Assembly: GCA_030425195.1 (NCBI GenBank) | Contig: JAUIAV010000020.1 | Span: 1-64,000, forward strand | Reading direction: 5' to 3' | DNA length: 64,000 bases | DNA from: Gammaproteobacteria bacterium | GTDB taxonomy: Bacteria > Pseudomonadota > Gammaproteobacteria > Pseudomonadales > Azotimanducaceae | Shown: positions 42,898-50,838 of the stretch, piece after piece | Numbering within the stretch: the stretch's first letter is position 1 | How the letters are laid out: each line of letters starts with the position of its first letter | Made by a program: the position numbers and the translations under genes | The notes under the pieces: model-generated | The model's input: only the letters and a program-made list of their open reading frames with translations | What the model was told of the DNA's origin: nothing | Database searches by the model: none

Positions 42898-43143
42898 TCA
42901 TCCGCCTGACTGGTTGTATCGATTCCACGAAACGCTGAGCGCGTCCCGGACCTTCTGCCAGGGAACGCCGATCAGCTGATCGGGATTGCTGGCATCACAG
43001 CCGCTCAGCAGTGCAGAGGTCGCCAGACTGTCCAGCGCCACCTCGGAGCTGCCGCCGTTACCGTGGGTCAGCGTCACCACGAGCTCCGCCACCCCTTCGT
43101 GGGCGGCAGCAACCCGGACGCTGCTGATGGTGGCCTCCGTCAC
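42898..43143 (-). CDS. Small protein of unknown function
   Basis: I do not recognise this 81-residue protein. It reads as a small alpha/beta domain: a strand pair (ISSVRVAAAHEGVAELVVTLTHGNGGSSEVALDS), then two helices (LATSALLSG and WQKVRDALSVSWNRY). It has neither a signal peptide nor a membrane segment. It lies 4 bp after the LysM-like gene and 25 bp before the D-aminoacylase-like gene, inside the TetR operon, so a role as partner or regulator of the operon enzymes is likely. Codon use and spacing support it as a real gene. Confidence 0.6.
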   Translation of the reverse strand: MTEATISSVRVAAAHEGVAELVVTLTHGNGGSSEVALDSLATSALLSGCDASNPDQLIGVPWQKVRDALSVSWNRYNQSGG

Positions 43144-43147
43144 CCGA

Positions 43148-43378
43148 TCAGCCTGCCAGCGGCGGTTCCAGAAAAATCACATCGCTCGGCAGGATCGGAT
43201 TGCCCGCCCGCGGTGAGCCCTCCGGTGCCGCGGGGCGCATGAAAACGTGCAGGTTCCAGCTCTGCAGCTGGCTCACGCCGTTCTCTGCATCACCAAGCTC
43301 CCGTTCGGCAATCCGCTCCCAGGTATCGCCTTCCACCGGAAAGATGGACCGGCGTACGGCATTCATGTCCGTGCTCAT
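43148..43378 (-). CDS. Small LysM-like/tail-X-like protein
   Basis: A 76-residue protein with a LysM-like pattern: VEGDTWERIAERELGDAENGVSQLQSWN, then an ILPSDVIFLEPP strand, where LysM repeats usually have GDTLxxIAxxxxG and LxxGxxLxIP. No signal peptide is visible, so peptidoglycan binding in the periplasm is doubtful; similar LysM-like domains occur in phage-tail hub proteins. The start overlaps the TetR stop (ATGA), making it the first structural gene of the operon. Its function here is unknown. Confidence 0.65.
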   Translation of the reverse strand: MSTDMNAVRRSIFPVEGDTWERIAERELGDAENGVSQLQSWNLHVFMRPAAPEGSPRAGNPILPSDVIFLEPPLAG

Positions 43379-44148
43379 GACAGTGTCTCCTCCTCAGGTT
43401 GTTCCAGTATGGTCGAGCCGACGTGGGCCAGCTGATCGGCGAGCACTGCCCGCGCGGCCTCACTCAGCTTTCCTTCCCGCAGGCGTTCGCTCAGCACGCT
43501 GCGCCATCGCGTCTGCAGATCCTTCTCTGCCGCGCGCAGCTTCGCCGTGAGCGGGGCCCTGCCCGCCTCCGTCGCGATGGCCGAAAGCACCAGCGCCAGT
43601 CCGTAGCGGATGCGTGCATCCATTTCTTCGAGCTCCAGAAAACCGCGCGCCCACTCCTGCACGTTCGCGAGAATCAGCTGGCTCATGGTGATGGTGAACG
43701 CATCCGGATCTATCTGGGCATCCAGCGATCCGCACAGCGTCGCTTCCCGGATCAGCTGTTTCCAGAGCACATAGCGCGGCCCGCTGAGCACGAAGCGCAG
43801 CTCCGGCCCGGCCTCGCTGCTCACGGCGGCGAAGACGTTCCGGTAGAAATCGGGTTCCCGTGTGAACTGACCGAGCATGAGCGCCACCGCCTCGAACAGC
43901 GCATCGAGGCCTTCGCCCTCGAGACCCGCCAGGCTGGACTGGTATTCGGAGAAATCCTCATCGAGGAGTGCCACCAGGATGGCCTGCTTGGAGCCGAACA
44001 GGTTGTAGGGCGTGGCGATGCTGACCCCGGCCTGCTCCGCCAGGGAGCGCATGCTGAACGCCGAGCCACCCGGCTGACGCATCAGACGCCGGGCGGCATC
44101 GAGGATGTCGTCCTTCCGCTGAGACTTGTTCTGTTCGCGGCTGCCCAT
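43375..44148 (-). CDS. TetR family regulator of the downstream catabolic-type operon
   Basis: A 257-residue repressor with an N-terminal helix-turn-helix (KDDILDAARRLMRQPGGSAFSMRSLAEQAGVSIATPYNLFGSKQAILVALLDED). Its large C-terminal ligand domain is predicted to be all helical. It is the first gene of a seven-gene, tightly spaced operon and has a well-formed pair of palindromic operators in its promoter, so it most likely represses itself and the operon until a substrate or intermediate binds. The ATG at 44148 follows a short leader. Confidence 0.88.
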   Translation of the reverse strand: MGSREQNKSQRKDDILDAARRLMRQPGGSAFSMRSLAEQAGVSIATPYNLFGSKQAILVALLDEDFSEYQSSLAGLEGEGLDALFEAVALMLGQFTREPDFYRNVFAAVSSEAGPELRFVLSGPRYVLWKQLIREATLCGSLDAQIDPDAFTITMSQLILANVQEWARGFLELEEMDARIRYGLALVLSAIATEAGRAPLTAKLRAAEKDLQTRWRSVLSERLREGKLSEAARAVLADQLAHVGSTILEQPEEETLS

Positions 44149-44199
44149 TCTTTCGCGGCTGCCCTGTTTAAACGGGTCGCAGCTGCCTTTCCCCGCTAA

Positions 44200-44247
44200 T
44201 TAAAACGCGTTTCAGAGTGAGTATAGAACGCGTTTTAAGTTTGTCCA
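44200..44247 (-). promoter_or_regulatory. TetR promoter with paired palindromic operators
   Basis: On the - strand a -35 TGGACA (44247-44242), a 16-bp spacer and a -10 TATACT (44225-44220) form a good promoter. An exact 12-bp inverted repeat, TTAAAACGCGTT and AACGCGTTTTAA with a 15-bp spacer, brackets the -10. Each half contains the self-palindromic AACGCGTT. One half covers the spacer and the other the start-site region, an ideal arrangement for autorepression. Confidence 0.75.
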
Positions 44248-44250
44248 GTG

Positions 44251-44565
44251 CTACCGGGTCAGCATGAAATCGATGGCCTGAGCCAGGTCTTCATCGGAAC
44301 AGCTCATGCAGAGCCCCATGGGCGGCATGCCCGGCGGCATCCCCTCCCTGACCGACGTGAGCAGCGCGTCCCGGCCTTTCGCCACCCTCGGCGCCCAGGC
44401 AGCCTCGTCACCCGGGATGGGTGCGCCGGCGACTCCCCCTGCGTGGCAGGAGAAACAGGATCGGTTGTAAGTGCCCTCGCCCGGATGAGCGTCAGCCACC
44501 TGACCGGTATCGCCACAACCTCCGTGCAGACCGGCCACCAGAAACACGAACCACAATTGCTTCAC
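44251..44565 (-). CDS. Small class I cytochrome c, predicted lipoprotein
   Basis: A 104-residue c5-like cytochrome. The N-terminal signal is short with a Cys-containing box (LVAGLHGGC), so it may be lipid-anchored. The haem site is CFSCH, and the axial methionine probably lies in PPGMPPMGLCMSCSDEDLAQAIDFML, where the extra CxxC could form the c5-type disulfide. It would carry electrons in the periplasm. It follows the aminotransferase by 30 bp on the same strand and ends just before the TetR promoter region. Confidence 0.85.
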   Translation of the reverse strand: MKQLWFVFLVAGLHGGCGDTGQVADAHPGEGTYNRSCFSCHAGGVAGAPIPGDEAAWAPRVAKGRDALLTSVREGMPPGMPPMGLCMSCSDEDLAQAIDFMLTR

Positions 44566-44595
44566 CGGAAGCTCCTTTCCAACGGGTTTGTCGGG

Positions 44596-45750
44596 CTACA
44601 GACCGCAGAGAATTTCCGCCGCCTGCTCCAGGGTTTCGTCATCTTTCGCAAAACAGAACCTCAGCACCTTGTGACCGGGATCCGTCTCGTAGAACGGTGA
44701 CGTGGGTATGGAGGCGAGTTTCGCCTCCCGGGTGAGGCGCACGGCGAGCTCCGTGTCGCGCTCGTTGCTCCAGCCGCTGTAGTCGAGCAGCTGAAAATAG
44801 GTGCCCGCAGACGGTACCACCTCGAACGGCGAATCTGCCAGAAGCGTGCAGAACAGGTCCCGCTTGGCCTCGTAGAAGGCGCCCAGCGAACGGTGATGCT
44901 CCGGATGATCCGCGAGAAAGTCCGCAAGCCCGAGCTGAACCGGGGTGATGGAGGTGAAGGTGACGTACTGATGGATACGACGGAACTCCTCCGTCAGCGA
45001 TGCGGGTGCGGTGCAGTAACCGATCTTCCAGCCCGTGGTGTGATAGGTCTTGCCGAAAGAGCTCACGACGAAGCTGCGGGCGAAGAGTTCCGGATATCGG
45101 GTGAGGCTCTCGTGCCGCCGGCCGTCGAACAGGATGTGCTCATAGACCTCGTCTGCGACCAGGTAAATGTTCCGTCGGCTGACGATGGTCCGGAGCGCTT
45201 CGATGTCCGCCTGATCCCAGACGCTGCCCGTAGGATTGTGCGGCGTGTTGGTGATGATCAGCCGCGTCCTGTCGTTCACCAGATCCGCTACCCGATCCCA
45301 GTCGATCCGGTAGTCCGGCGGGTGCATGGGCACATGCCGGGTCAGGCCGCCCTGCAGCCGAACCACCGGCTCGTAGCTGTCATAGGCCGGGTCGAACACG
45401 ATGACCTCATCGCCCGGATTGACGACCGCTGCGATGGCACAGAACAGGGCTTCCGTGGCGCCGGAGGTCACGGTGATCTCGGTGCCCGGATCCAGCTCCG
45501 CGGCATACAGATCGGCGACTTTGACCGCGATGGCCTCGCGCAGAGATGGAACGCCCATCATGGGCGCATACTGGTTGCTGCCGTTGTTCAGATAGTGCTC
45601 GACCCGATCGAGCAGTGCCCGCGGACCGTCGAAATCCGGAAACCCCTGGGACAGATTCAGCGCGCCCGTCTCCAGTGCCAGCTCCGACATCACGGTGAAG
45701 ATGGTGGTGCCGATGTCAGGCAGCTTGCTCGTGAGGTGAGGTGTGCTCAT
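44596..45750 (-). CDS. PLP aminotransferase, methionine-aminotransferase (YbdL) type
   Basis: A 384-residue fold-type I aminotransferase. The PLP lysine is in SSFGKTYHTTGWKIGY. NTPHNPTGSVW and VADEVYEHILFDG give the cofactor-ring contacts, and the C-terminal arginine is in VLRFCFAKDDETL. ALNLSQGFPDFDGP and the short 385-aa type match YbdL/kynurenine-methionine aminotransferases, which act on methionine and 4-methylthio-2-oxobutanoate. The ATG at 45750 (MSTPHLTSKLPDIG) is preferred over the ORF-track start at 45780. Its divergent placement from the sahR-ahcY pair across a shared operator supports a methionine-cycle role. Confidence 0.87.
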   Translation of the reverse strand: MSTPHLTSKLPDIGTTIFTVMSELALETGALNLSQGFPDFDGPRALLDRVEHYLNNGSNQYAPMMGVPSLREAIAVKVADLYAAELDPGTEITVTSGATEALFCAIAAVVNPGDEVIVFDPAYDSYEPVVRLQGGLTRHVPMHPPDYRIDWDRVADLVNDRTRLIITNTPHNPTGSVWDQADIEALRTIVSRRNIYLVADEVYEHILFDGRRHESLTRYPELFARSFVVSSFGKTYHTTGWKIGYCTAPASLTEEFRRIHQYVTFTSITPVQLGLADFLADHPEHHRSLGAFYEAKRDLFCTLLADSPFEVVPSAGTYFQLLDYSGWSNERDTELAVRLTREAKLASIPTSPFYETDPGHKVLRFCFAKDDETLEQAAEILCGL

Positions 45751-45785
45751 GGGGCCAGCATTCTGACGACTAACCCTCACAATTC

Positions 45786-45829
45786 CAATATCAATATTTT
45801 TTGATATTGACTCCGGCCATTGCTAGAGT
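45786..45829. promoter_or_regulatory. SahR-type operator and sahR-ahcY promoter
   Basis: A perfect inverted repeat, CAATATCAA-TATTTT-TTGATATTG (45786-45809), lies between the divergent aminotransferase and regulator genes. Its right arm overlaps a -35 TTGATA (45801-45806), followed after 17 bp by a -10 TAGAGT (45824-45829). A bound repressor would block initiation. Assigning the site to the adjacent ArsR-type regulator is inference. Confidence 0.7.
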
Positions 45830-45839
45830 GCGCCTCCTG

Positions 45840-46853
45840 ATGAGCAGCACCGCAAGCAGACTGAAACCGCGCCAGGTCGGCAAGGGTCCGGATGATTCCG
45901 TGGATACCCTGGTGGGCCTGGCCAAGGCTGTGGGAGACCGTCTCCGCGCCGACATCCTGCGCGTGCTGTACCAGGACTCCTATGCCGTGGGCGAGCTCTG
46001 CGAGCTGTTCGACGTCCCCCAGCCCGCGCTCAGTCATCATCTGAAAATCCTCCATCATGCCGGCCTCGTCGCCCGACGCCGGGAAGGCAACAGCATTTTC
46101 TACCGGCGCTCCACGCCCGGGCCGGCTGCTGCCGCTCTCTTTCTGGAGCTGGATGCACAACCCCTCTCCGGCGACCTGGCCGGGACCATCTCCCGCATCC
46201 ACGAGCAGCGGACTCAGCGGTCGGCGCGTTTCTTCGAGGAGAAGGCCGACGCGATCCGGGCCCACCAGGCCGAGATCTGCGAATCGGCCACCTACCAGGA
46301 AGTCGTCCTGGAGATGGTCGACGGCGCGATCGCCGCGGGTGCGGACACTGCCGATGTGCTCGAAGTGGGACCCGGCTCGGGTACCCTGCTGGCCGAGCTT
46401 GCCGGTCGGTACACGAATGCATGGGGCGTCGACAGCTCACGCACCATGCTGGACGCGGCCAGAGGGGCCATTCCCGCTGACCGCCAGGTCCACTTCTCTC
46501 ATCAGGATTTCATGACCCTGCCATCGCAGCGCCGCTACGATGCGCTGGTTGCGGCCATGGTGATTCACCACCAGGCATCTCCCGCGGCGTTTTTCGCCAA
46601 GGCGGCGGACGTACTCCGGGCTGGCGGTCACCTGCTGGTCGCCGAGCTGTGCCGGCACGATCAGGAATGGGCACGGTCTGCCTGCGGAGATACCTGGCTC
46701 GGCTTCGACCCGGATGAACTCCAGGCCTGGGCCGAACGTGCCGGCTTCGTGACCGTGAACGCCCAGTTTCTGGCGCAGAAGAACGGATTCCAGGTGCAGG
46801 TGCACGGACTTCGGATACCCCCCACTGAATTCAATGACAGGACGACGACATGA
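45840..46853 (+). CDS. sahR: ArsR-family regulator fused to SAM-methyltransferase-like domain (SahR-like)
   Basis: A 337-residue fusion. The N-terminal ArsR winged helix (about 20-90: [63 protein letters not shown]) precedes a Rossmann methyltransferase-like domain with motif [17 protein letters not shown] (about 160-175). SahR regulators with this build sense S-adenosylhomocysteine and repress its recycling genes in Proteobacteria. The methyltransferase domain is probably the SAH sensor rather than an enzyme. The start chosen is the ATG at 45840. The stop overlaps the ahcY start (ATGA), and a palindrome overlaps the promoter. Confidence 0.82.
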   Translation: MSSTASRLKPRQVGKGPDDSVDTLVGLAKAVGDRLRADILRVLYQDSYAVGELCELFDVPQPALSHHLKILHHAGLVARRREGNSIFYRRSTPGPAAAALFLELDAQPLSGDLAGTISRIHEQRTQRSARFFEEKADAIRAHQAEICESATYQEVVLEMVDGAIAAGADTADVLEVGPGSGTLLAELAGRYTNAWGVDSSRTMLDAARGAIPADRQVHFSHQDFMTLPSQRRYDALVAAMVIHHQASPAAFFAKAADVLRAGGHLLVAELCRHDQEWARSACGDTWLGFDPDELQAWAERAGFVTVNAQFLAQKNGFQVQVHGLRIPPTEFNDRTTT

Positions 46854-48211
46854 CCGACTACAAGGTAGCTGACATCAATCTGGCGGACTTCGGCCGCAGA
46901 GAGATCACCCTGGCGGAAGCGGAGATGCCCGCCCTCATGGCCCTCCGGAAAAAGTACGCCGACACGCAGCCGCTGGCCGGCGCGAAGATCATCGGCTGCA
47001 TCCACATGACCATTCAGACCGCCGTGCTGATGGAAACCCTGATGGCACTGGGGGCGGAGGTGCGCTGGTCGTCCTGCAACATCTTCTCCACCCAGGATCA
47101 CGCGGCCGCCGCCATGGCCGCTGCCGGAGTGCCGGTTTTCGCATGGAAAGGCGAGACCGAAGAGGAATACGAATGGTGCATCGAGCAGACGATTCTTTCG
47201 GACGGCAAGCCCTGGGATGCCAATCTGCTGCTGGACGACGGCGGTGACCTCACCCTCATGATTCACGAGAAGTATCCGGAGATGCTGGAGACCATTCACG
47301 GCATCTCGGAGGAAACCACCACGGGCGTGCACCGGCTCTACGAGATGATGAAGAAAGGCGAGCTCAAGGTGCCGGCCATCAACGTGAACGACTCGGTCAC
47401 CAAATCCAAGAACGACAACAAGTACGGCTGCCGCCACAGCCTCAACGACGCGATCAAGCGCGGTACGGACATGCTGCTCTCGGGCAAGCGCGCCCTGGTG
47501 GTCGGCTATGGCGACGTCGGCAAGGGATCTGCTCAGAGTCTCCGTCAGGAAGGCATGATCGTCCGCGTGGTGGAAGTGGATCCCATCTGCGCGATGCAGG
47601 CCTGCATGGACGGCTTCGAAGTGGTCTCCGCCTACAACAATGGCGTGAACACCGGCAAGCTCGAGGACGTGAACAAGGTGCTCATGGCCGACACGGACCT
47701 GATCGTCACCTGCACGGGTAACGCGGACGTCTGCGACCGGAACATGCTGCAGACCATCAAGCGCGGCGCCGTGGTCTGCAACATCGGCCATTTCGACAAT
47801 GAGATCGATACCGCCTACATGCGCGAGCACTGGCGCTGGGAAACCGTGAAGGATCAGGTGCATCAGATCTTCCGCAGCGACGACCCCTCCGACTATTTGA
47901 TCCTGCTTTCAGAGGGCCGGCTGGTGAATCTCGGGAACGCCATGGGCCACCCTTCCCGGATCATGGACGGTTCCTTTGCGAACCAGGTGCTGGCTCAGAT
48001 GCACCTGTTCGAGCAGCGCTGGGCGGATCAGCCCGACAATCAGCGCGCGCCTATCACCGTGGAAGTGCTGCCGAAGAAGCTCGACGAGGAAGTGGCCGAG
48101 CTCATGGTGCAGGGCTTCGGCGGGGTGCTGACCCGGCTGACCCAGACCCAGGCCGACTACATCGGAGTGGAACCTGAAGGTCCCTTTAAGCCAGAATCCT
48201 ACAAATACTGA
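46850..48211 (+). CDS. ahcY: Adenosylhomocysteinase (SAH hydrolase)
   Basis: AhcY hydrolyses S-adenosylhomocysteine to adenosine and homocysteine, using tightly bound NAD, and so relieves methyltransferase inhibition. The 453-residue protein has the substrate-domain [34 protein letters not shown]-less but typical [25 protein letters not shown], the NAD loop [20 protein letters not shown] and [11 protein letters not shown]. Its C-terminal KPESYKY end inserts into a neighbouring subunit of the tetramer. It is translationally coupled to the SahR-like regulator. metF or metE, common partners, do not follow it. Confidence 0.96.
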   Translation: MTDYKVADINLADFGRREITLAEAEMPALMALRKKYADTQPLAGAKIIGCIHMTIQTAVLMETLMALGAEVRWSSCNIFSTQDHAAAAMAAAGVPVFAWKGETEEEYEWCIEQTILSDGKPWDANLLLDDGGDLTLMIHEKYPEMLETIHGISEETTTGVHRLYEMMKKGELKVPAINVNDSVTKSKNDNKYGCRHSLNDAIKRGTDMLLSGKRALVVGYGDVGKGSAQSLRQEGMIVRVVEVDPICAMQACMDGFEVVSAYNNGVNTGKLEDVNKVLMADTDLIVTCTGNADVCDRNMLQTIKRGAVVCNIGHFDNEIDTAYMREHWRWETVKDQVHQIFRSDDPSDYLILLSEGRLVNLGNAMGHPSRIMDGSFANQVLAQMHLFEQRWADQPDNQRAPITVEVLPKKLDEEVAELMVQGFGGVLTRLTQTQADYIGVEPEGPFKPESYKY

Positions 48212-48240
48212 GAGGGACGCCCCTCTCGTCGAGGAGAGGG
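48210..48240 (+). promoter_or_regulatory. Alternative hairpins over the ribosome site of the first amidohydrolase
   Basis: GAGAGGG (48210-48216), CCCTCTC (48221-48227) and GAGAGGG (48234-48240) stand in a row between ahcY and the next ATG (48242). The central element can pair with the upstream copy, freeing the Shine-Dalgarno-like third copy, or with that copy, hiding it. The upstream hairpin includes the ahcY stop codon, so ribosomes finishing ahcY would influence the choice. Confidence 0.5.
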
Positions 48241-48241
48241 A

Positions 48242-49561
48242 ATGTCACCAGACGCTGAACGTGCCGCGGCGCTCGCCGCGGCTTTTTTCATCTGTGTCTT
48301 CGCCGGTACACCGGCCGCAGCCGCCGTGCACGTCTTCCGCCATGCGGAAATTCACCCGGTCGCCAGCGCGCCGGTTGCAGACGGCGTGCTGCTCATCGAG
48401 GACGGCGTCATCCTGGCGGTGGGCGCATCCGCCGACATCGAAACCCCTTCGGGTGCCGTAGAGCACGACCTGACCGGCCGCGTGCTGATCCCCGGCATGG
48501 TGGACACCCACTCGCACATCGGCGGTCCTGCCGGCGGTGATGCAAGCGCACCGCTGAATCCGGAAGTGCGCTCGCTGGATTCCATCGACGTGCTGAGTCC
48601 GGACTTCTGGCGGGCCCGGGCAGGCGGTATCACGACCCTGAATGTGATGCCCGGTTCCGGTCACCTGATGAGCGGCCAGACCACTTACCTGAAAATCCGA
48701 AGGGATCCGGCCAGGATCGAAGACTGGCTGTTCTGCGACGACCCTAACCGCGATATCTGCGGCAGCATGAAAATGGCCAACGGCACCAACTCCATCAAGG
48801 AGAAGCCGTTTCCCGGCACCCGGTCCAGATCCGCCGCGCTGCAGCGCAGTCTGTTCGTGGAAGCCGAGAATTACCGGGAGAAGATCCGCCGGGCCGAGGC
48901 GGAAGACAGGGACCCGCCGGACCGGGATCTGCGCATGGAAGCCATGCTGCAGATCCTGGACGGGTCACGGCGGGTGCAGTTTCACACGCACCGGCACAAC
49001 GACATTCTCACCGTCATCCGCCTGGCCGGGGAATTCGGCTTCACGCCCGTCATCCAGCATGGCTCGGACTCCTGGAAAGTCGCAGCAGAGATCGCTGCGG
49101 CGGGACTACCCGTATCCGTCACCTACGTGGAGGCACCCGGCGGCAAGGAGGAAGTGCTCGGCGTGAGCATGCAGGTGGGAGCAATCCTCGAGGAGGCAGG
49201 CGTGGACGTCAGCTTCAATACCGACGACTACGTACTCGACTCCCGGCTCTTCCTGCGCTACGCGGCGCTCAACGTCCGCAACGGCATGTCCGAAACCGGC
49301 GCCCTGGAGGCCCTGACCCTGGCAGGTGCGAGGCATCTGGGCCTGGAGGAACGGGTCGGCTCTCTCGAGCCGGGTAAGGACGCCGACTTCGTCGTGCTTT
49401 CGGGGGACCCTTTCTCCACCTACACCCGGGTACTCGAGACATGGGTGGAGGGCGAACGGATCTTCAACTTCGAAGACCCCGAGCACCGGCGCTTCGCCAC
49501 CGGCGGCGAGAACACCTATCGCAGCAGCGCGGCTCACCACGCGCTGGGAGGCGGATCGTGA
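48242..49561 (+). CDS. Exported amidohydrolase, metal site intact
   Basis: A 439-residue secreted metal-dependent hydrolase. The N-terminal signal (ALAAAFFICVFAGTPAAAA) directs it to the periplasm. The metal ligands are present: HxH in LIPGMVDTHSHIGG, histidines in VQFHTHRHND and VIQHGSDSW, and an aspartate in FNTDDYVLD. GSLEPGKDADFVVLSGDPF is the usual C-terminal composite-barrel motif. The substrate is probably a peptide, cyclic amide or related compound. It overlaps the next gene by GTGA; that gene encodes a paralogue lacking the HxH, suggesting a catalytic/non-catalytic pair. Confidence 0.87.
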   Translation: MSPDAERAAALAAAFFICVFAGTPAAAAVHVFRHAEIHPVASAPVADGVLLIEDGVILAVGASADIETPSGAVEHDLTGRVLIPGMVDTHSHIGGPAGGDASAPLNPEVRSLDSIDVLSPDFWRARAGGITTLNVMPGSGHLMSGQTTYLKIRRDPARIEDWLFCDDPNRDICGSMKMANGTNSIKEKPFPGTRSRSAALQRSLFVEAENYREKIRRAEAEDRDPPDRDLRMEAMLQILDGSRRVQFHTHRHNDILTVIRLAGEFGFTPVIQHGSDSWKVAAEIAAAGLPVSVTYVEAPGGKEEVLGVSMQVGAILEEAGVDVSFNTDDYVLDSRLFLRYAALNVRNGMSETGALEALTLAGARHLGLEERVGSLEPGKDADFVVLSGDPFSTYTRVLETWVEGERIFNFEDPEHRRFATGGENTYRSSAAHHALGGGS

Positions 49562-50775
49562 TCGCCCGACGCCTGCTCGGTCTCCTGCTGCTCGGTACCG
49601 GTCTGCTCGGCGGCGGTCCCGCCGGTGCGGAAGACCTCCTCATCCGCGCCGGACTGCTGCACACCGCAGCCGGTGAGCCCATCGAGAACGGCGTTGTGCT
49701 CGTCCGCGACGGCCGGATCGCGAGAGTCGGCCGCCAGGATCGAGTGCGCGTGCCGGAGGGCCTCCCGGTTCTCGAAGCGGCCGTGGTGACCCCGGGATTC
49801 GTGGATGTCCGGACCACGGACGGGATCTCGGGCGCGTTCGGCGGACGCGAGGGCCAGGTGAGAGATCAGGATCAGCTGGAAACCTCTGATCCGGTGCAGC
49901 CCGAGCTTCGGCCCATCGATGCCTACAACGCAGCAGACCCGCTGGTGGCCTGGGTCCGCCAGTTCGGCGTCACCACCATGCACACGGGACACGGCCCCGG
50001 TGCGGTGATCAGCGGCAGCACCATGATCGTGAAGACCGGCGGCACAGCTGCCGTGCTCGACGAGAACACGGCCATCGCCATCACGCTGGGTCCCTCGATC
50101 ACCAACAACTTCGAATCTCCCGGCACCCGCTCGAAGAGCGTCGCCATGTTGCGCACCGCCCTCGTCGAAGCCGGGACCTATGCGGAGAAACGTGCCGGAG
50201 ACGACCCGCCCGGGCGTGATCTCAGGCTCGAGATGCTCGGCAGAGTGCTCGCCGGCGAGACCCGGGCCATGATCCGCGCACACAGCGCCCAGGACATTCA
50301 GACCGCCCTGCGCCTCAGGGACGAGTTCGGCTTCGAGCTCTGGCTCGACGGCGCTGCCGATGCGCACCTGATGACGGAACAGCTGCAGGCCGCCGGTGTG
50401 CCCGTGCTGCTGCATCCCACCATGCTGCGGACGGGGGAAGAGACGAAGAACGCCAGCTTCGCCGCGGCCAGCGTGCTGCAGAACGCCGGCATTCCCTACG
50501 CCATTCAGAGCGGTCACGAAGACTATGTGCCGAAATCCCGCATCCTCCTGTTCGAAGCGGCCATCGCGGTTGCCAACGGTCTCGCTGCCGAGGACGCCAT
50601 AGTGGCCATCACCCGGACACCGGCGGAGCTGCTCGGTATCGCGGACCGGGTAGGCACCATCGAGCAGGGCAAGGATGCGGATCTGGTGCTGTTCAACGGA
50701 GATCCGTTCGAATACCGCACCCGGGTGTGTGGCGTGATCATTGACGGCATGCCCGTTTCAGAGACCTGCTGGTAG
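49558..50775 (+). CDS. Exported amidohydrolase paralogue lacking the HxH metal motif
   Basis: A 405-residue protein beginning at a GTG (49558) with GGGAGG upstream and a signal peptide (LLGLLLLGTGLLGGGPAGAE). It is clearly homologous to its coupled upstream neighbour (PGTRSKSVAMLRTALVEAG; IEQGKDADLVLFNGDPF). The position of the HxH motif, however, reads TPGFVDVRTTDGIS, and the second histidine position reads FELWLDGAAD. Only RAHSAQD keeps a histidine. I predict a metal-free pseudoenzyme, or an enzyme with altered chemistry, possibly forming a heteromer with the active partner. The reading frame is intact along its length. Confidence 0.82.
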   Translation: MIARRLLGLLLLGTGLLGGGPAGAEDLLIRAGLLHTAAGEPIENGVVLVRDGRIARVGRQDRVRVPEGLPVLEAAVVTPGFVDVRTTDGISGAFGGREGQVRDQDQLETSDPVQPELRPIDAYNAADPLVAWVRQFGVTTMHTGHGPGAVISGSTMIVKTGGTAAVLDENTAIAITLGPSITNNFESPGTRSKSVAMLRTALVEAGTYAEKRAGDDPPGRDLRLEMLGRVLAGETRAMIRAHSAQDIQTALRLRDEFGFELWLDGAADAHLMTEQLQAAGVPVLLHPTMLRTGEETKNASFAAASVLQNAGIPYAIQSGHEDYVPKSRILLFEAAIAVANGLAAEDAIVAITRTPAELLGIADRVGTIEQGKDADLVLFNGDPFEYRTRVCGVIIDGMPVSETCW

Positions 50776-50838
50776 CACCGTTCCCTCCTGCCATGCACCT
50801 GACTACAATGGCCGCCCCCTGCAGTACCAGAGCCGGCC

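Noticed and set aside
49558-50775. Loss of HxH in the second amidohydrolase explained by a frameshift or sequencing error
   Set aside because: Homology to the neighbour continues in the same frame on both sides of the VRTTDG segment, so it is a substitution, not a frameshift.
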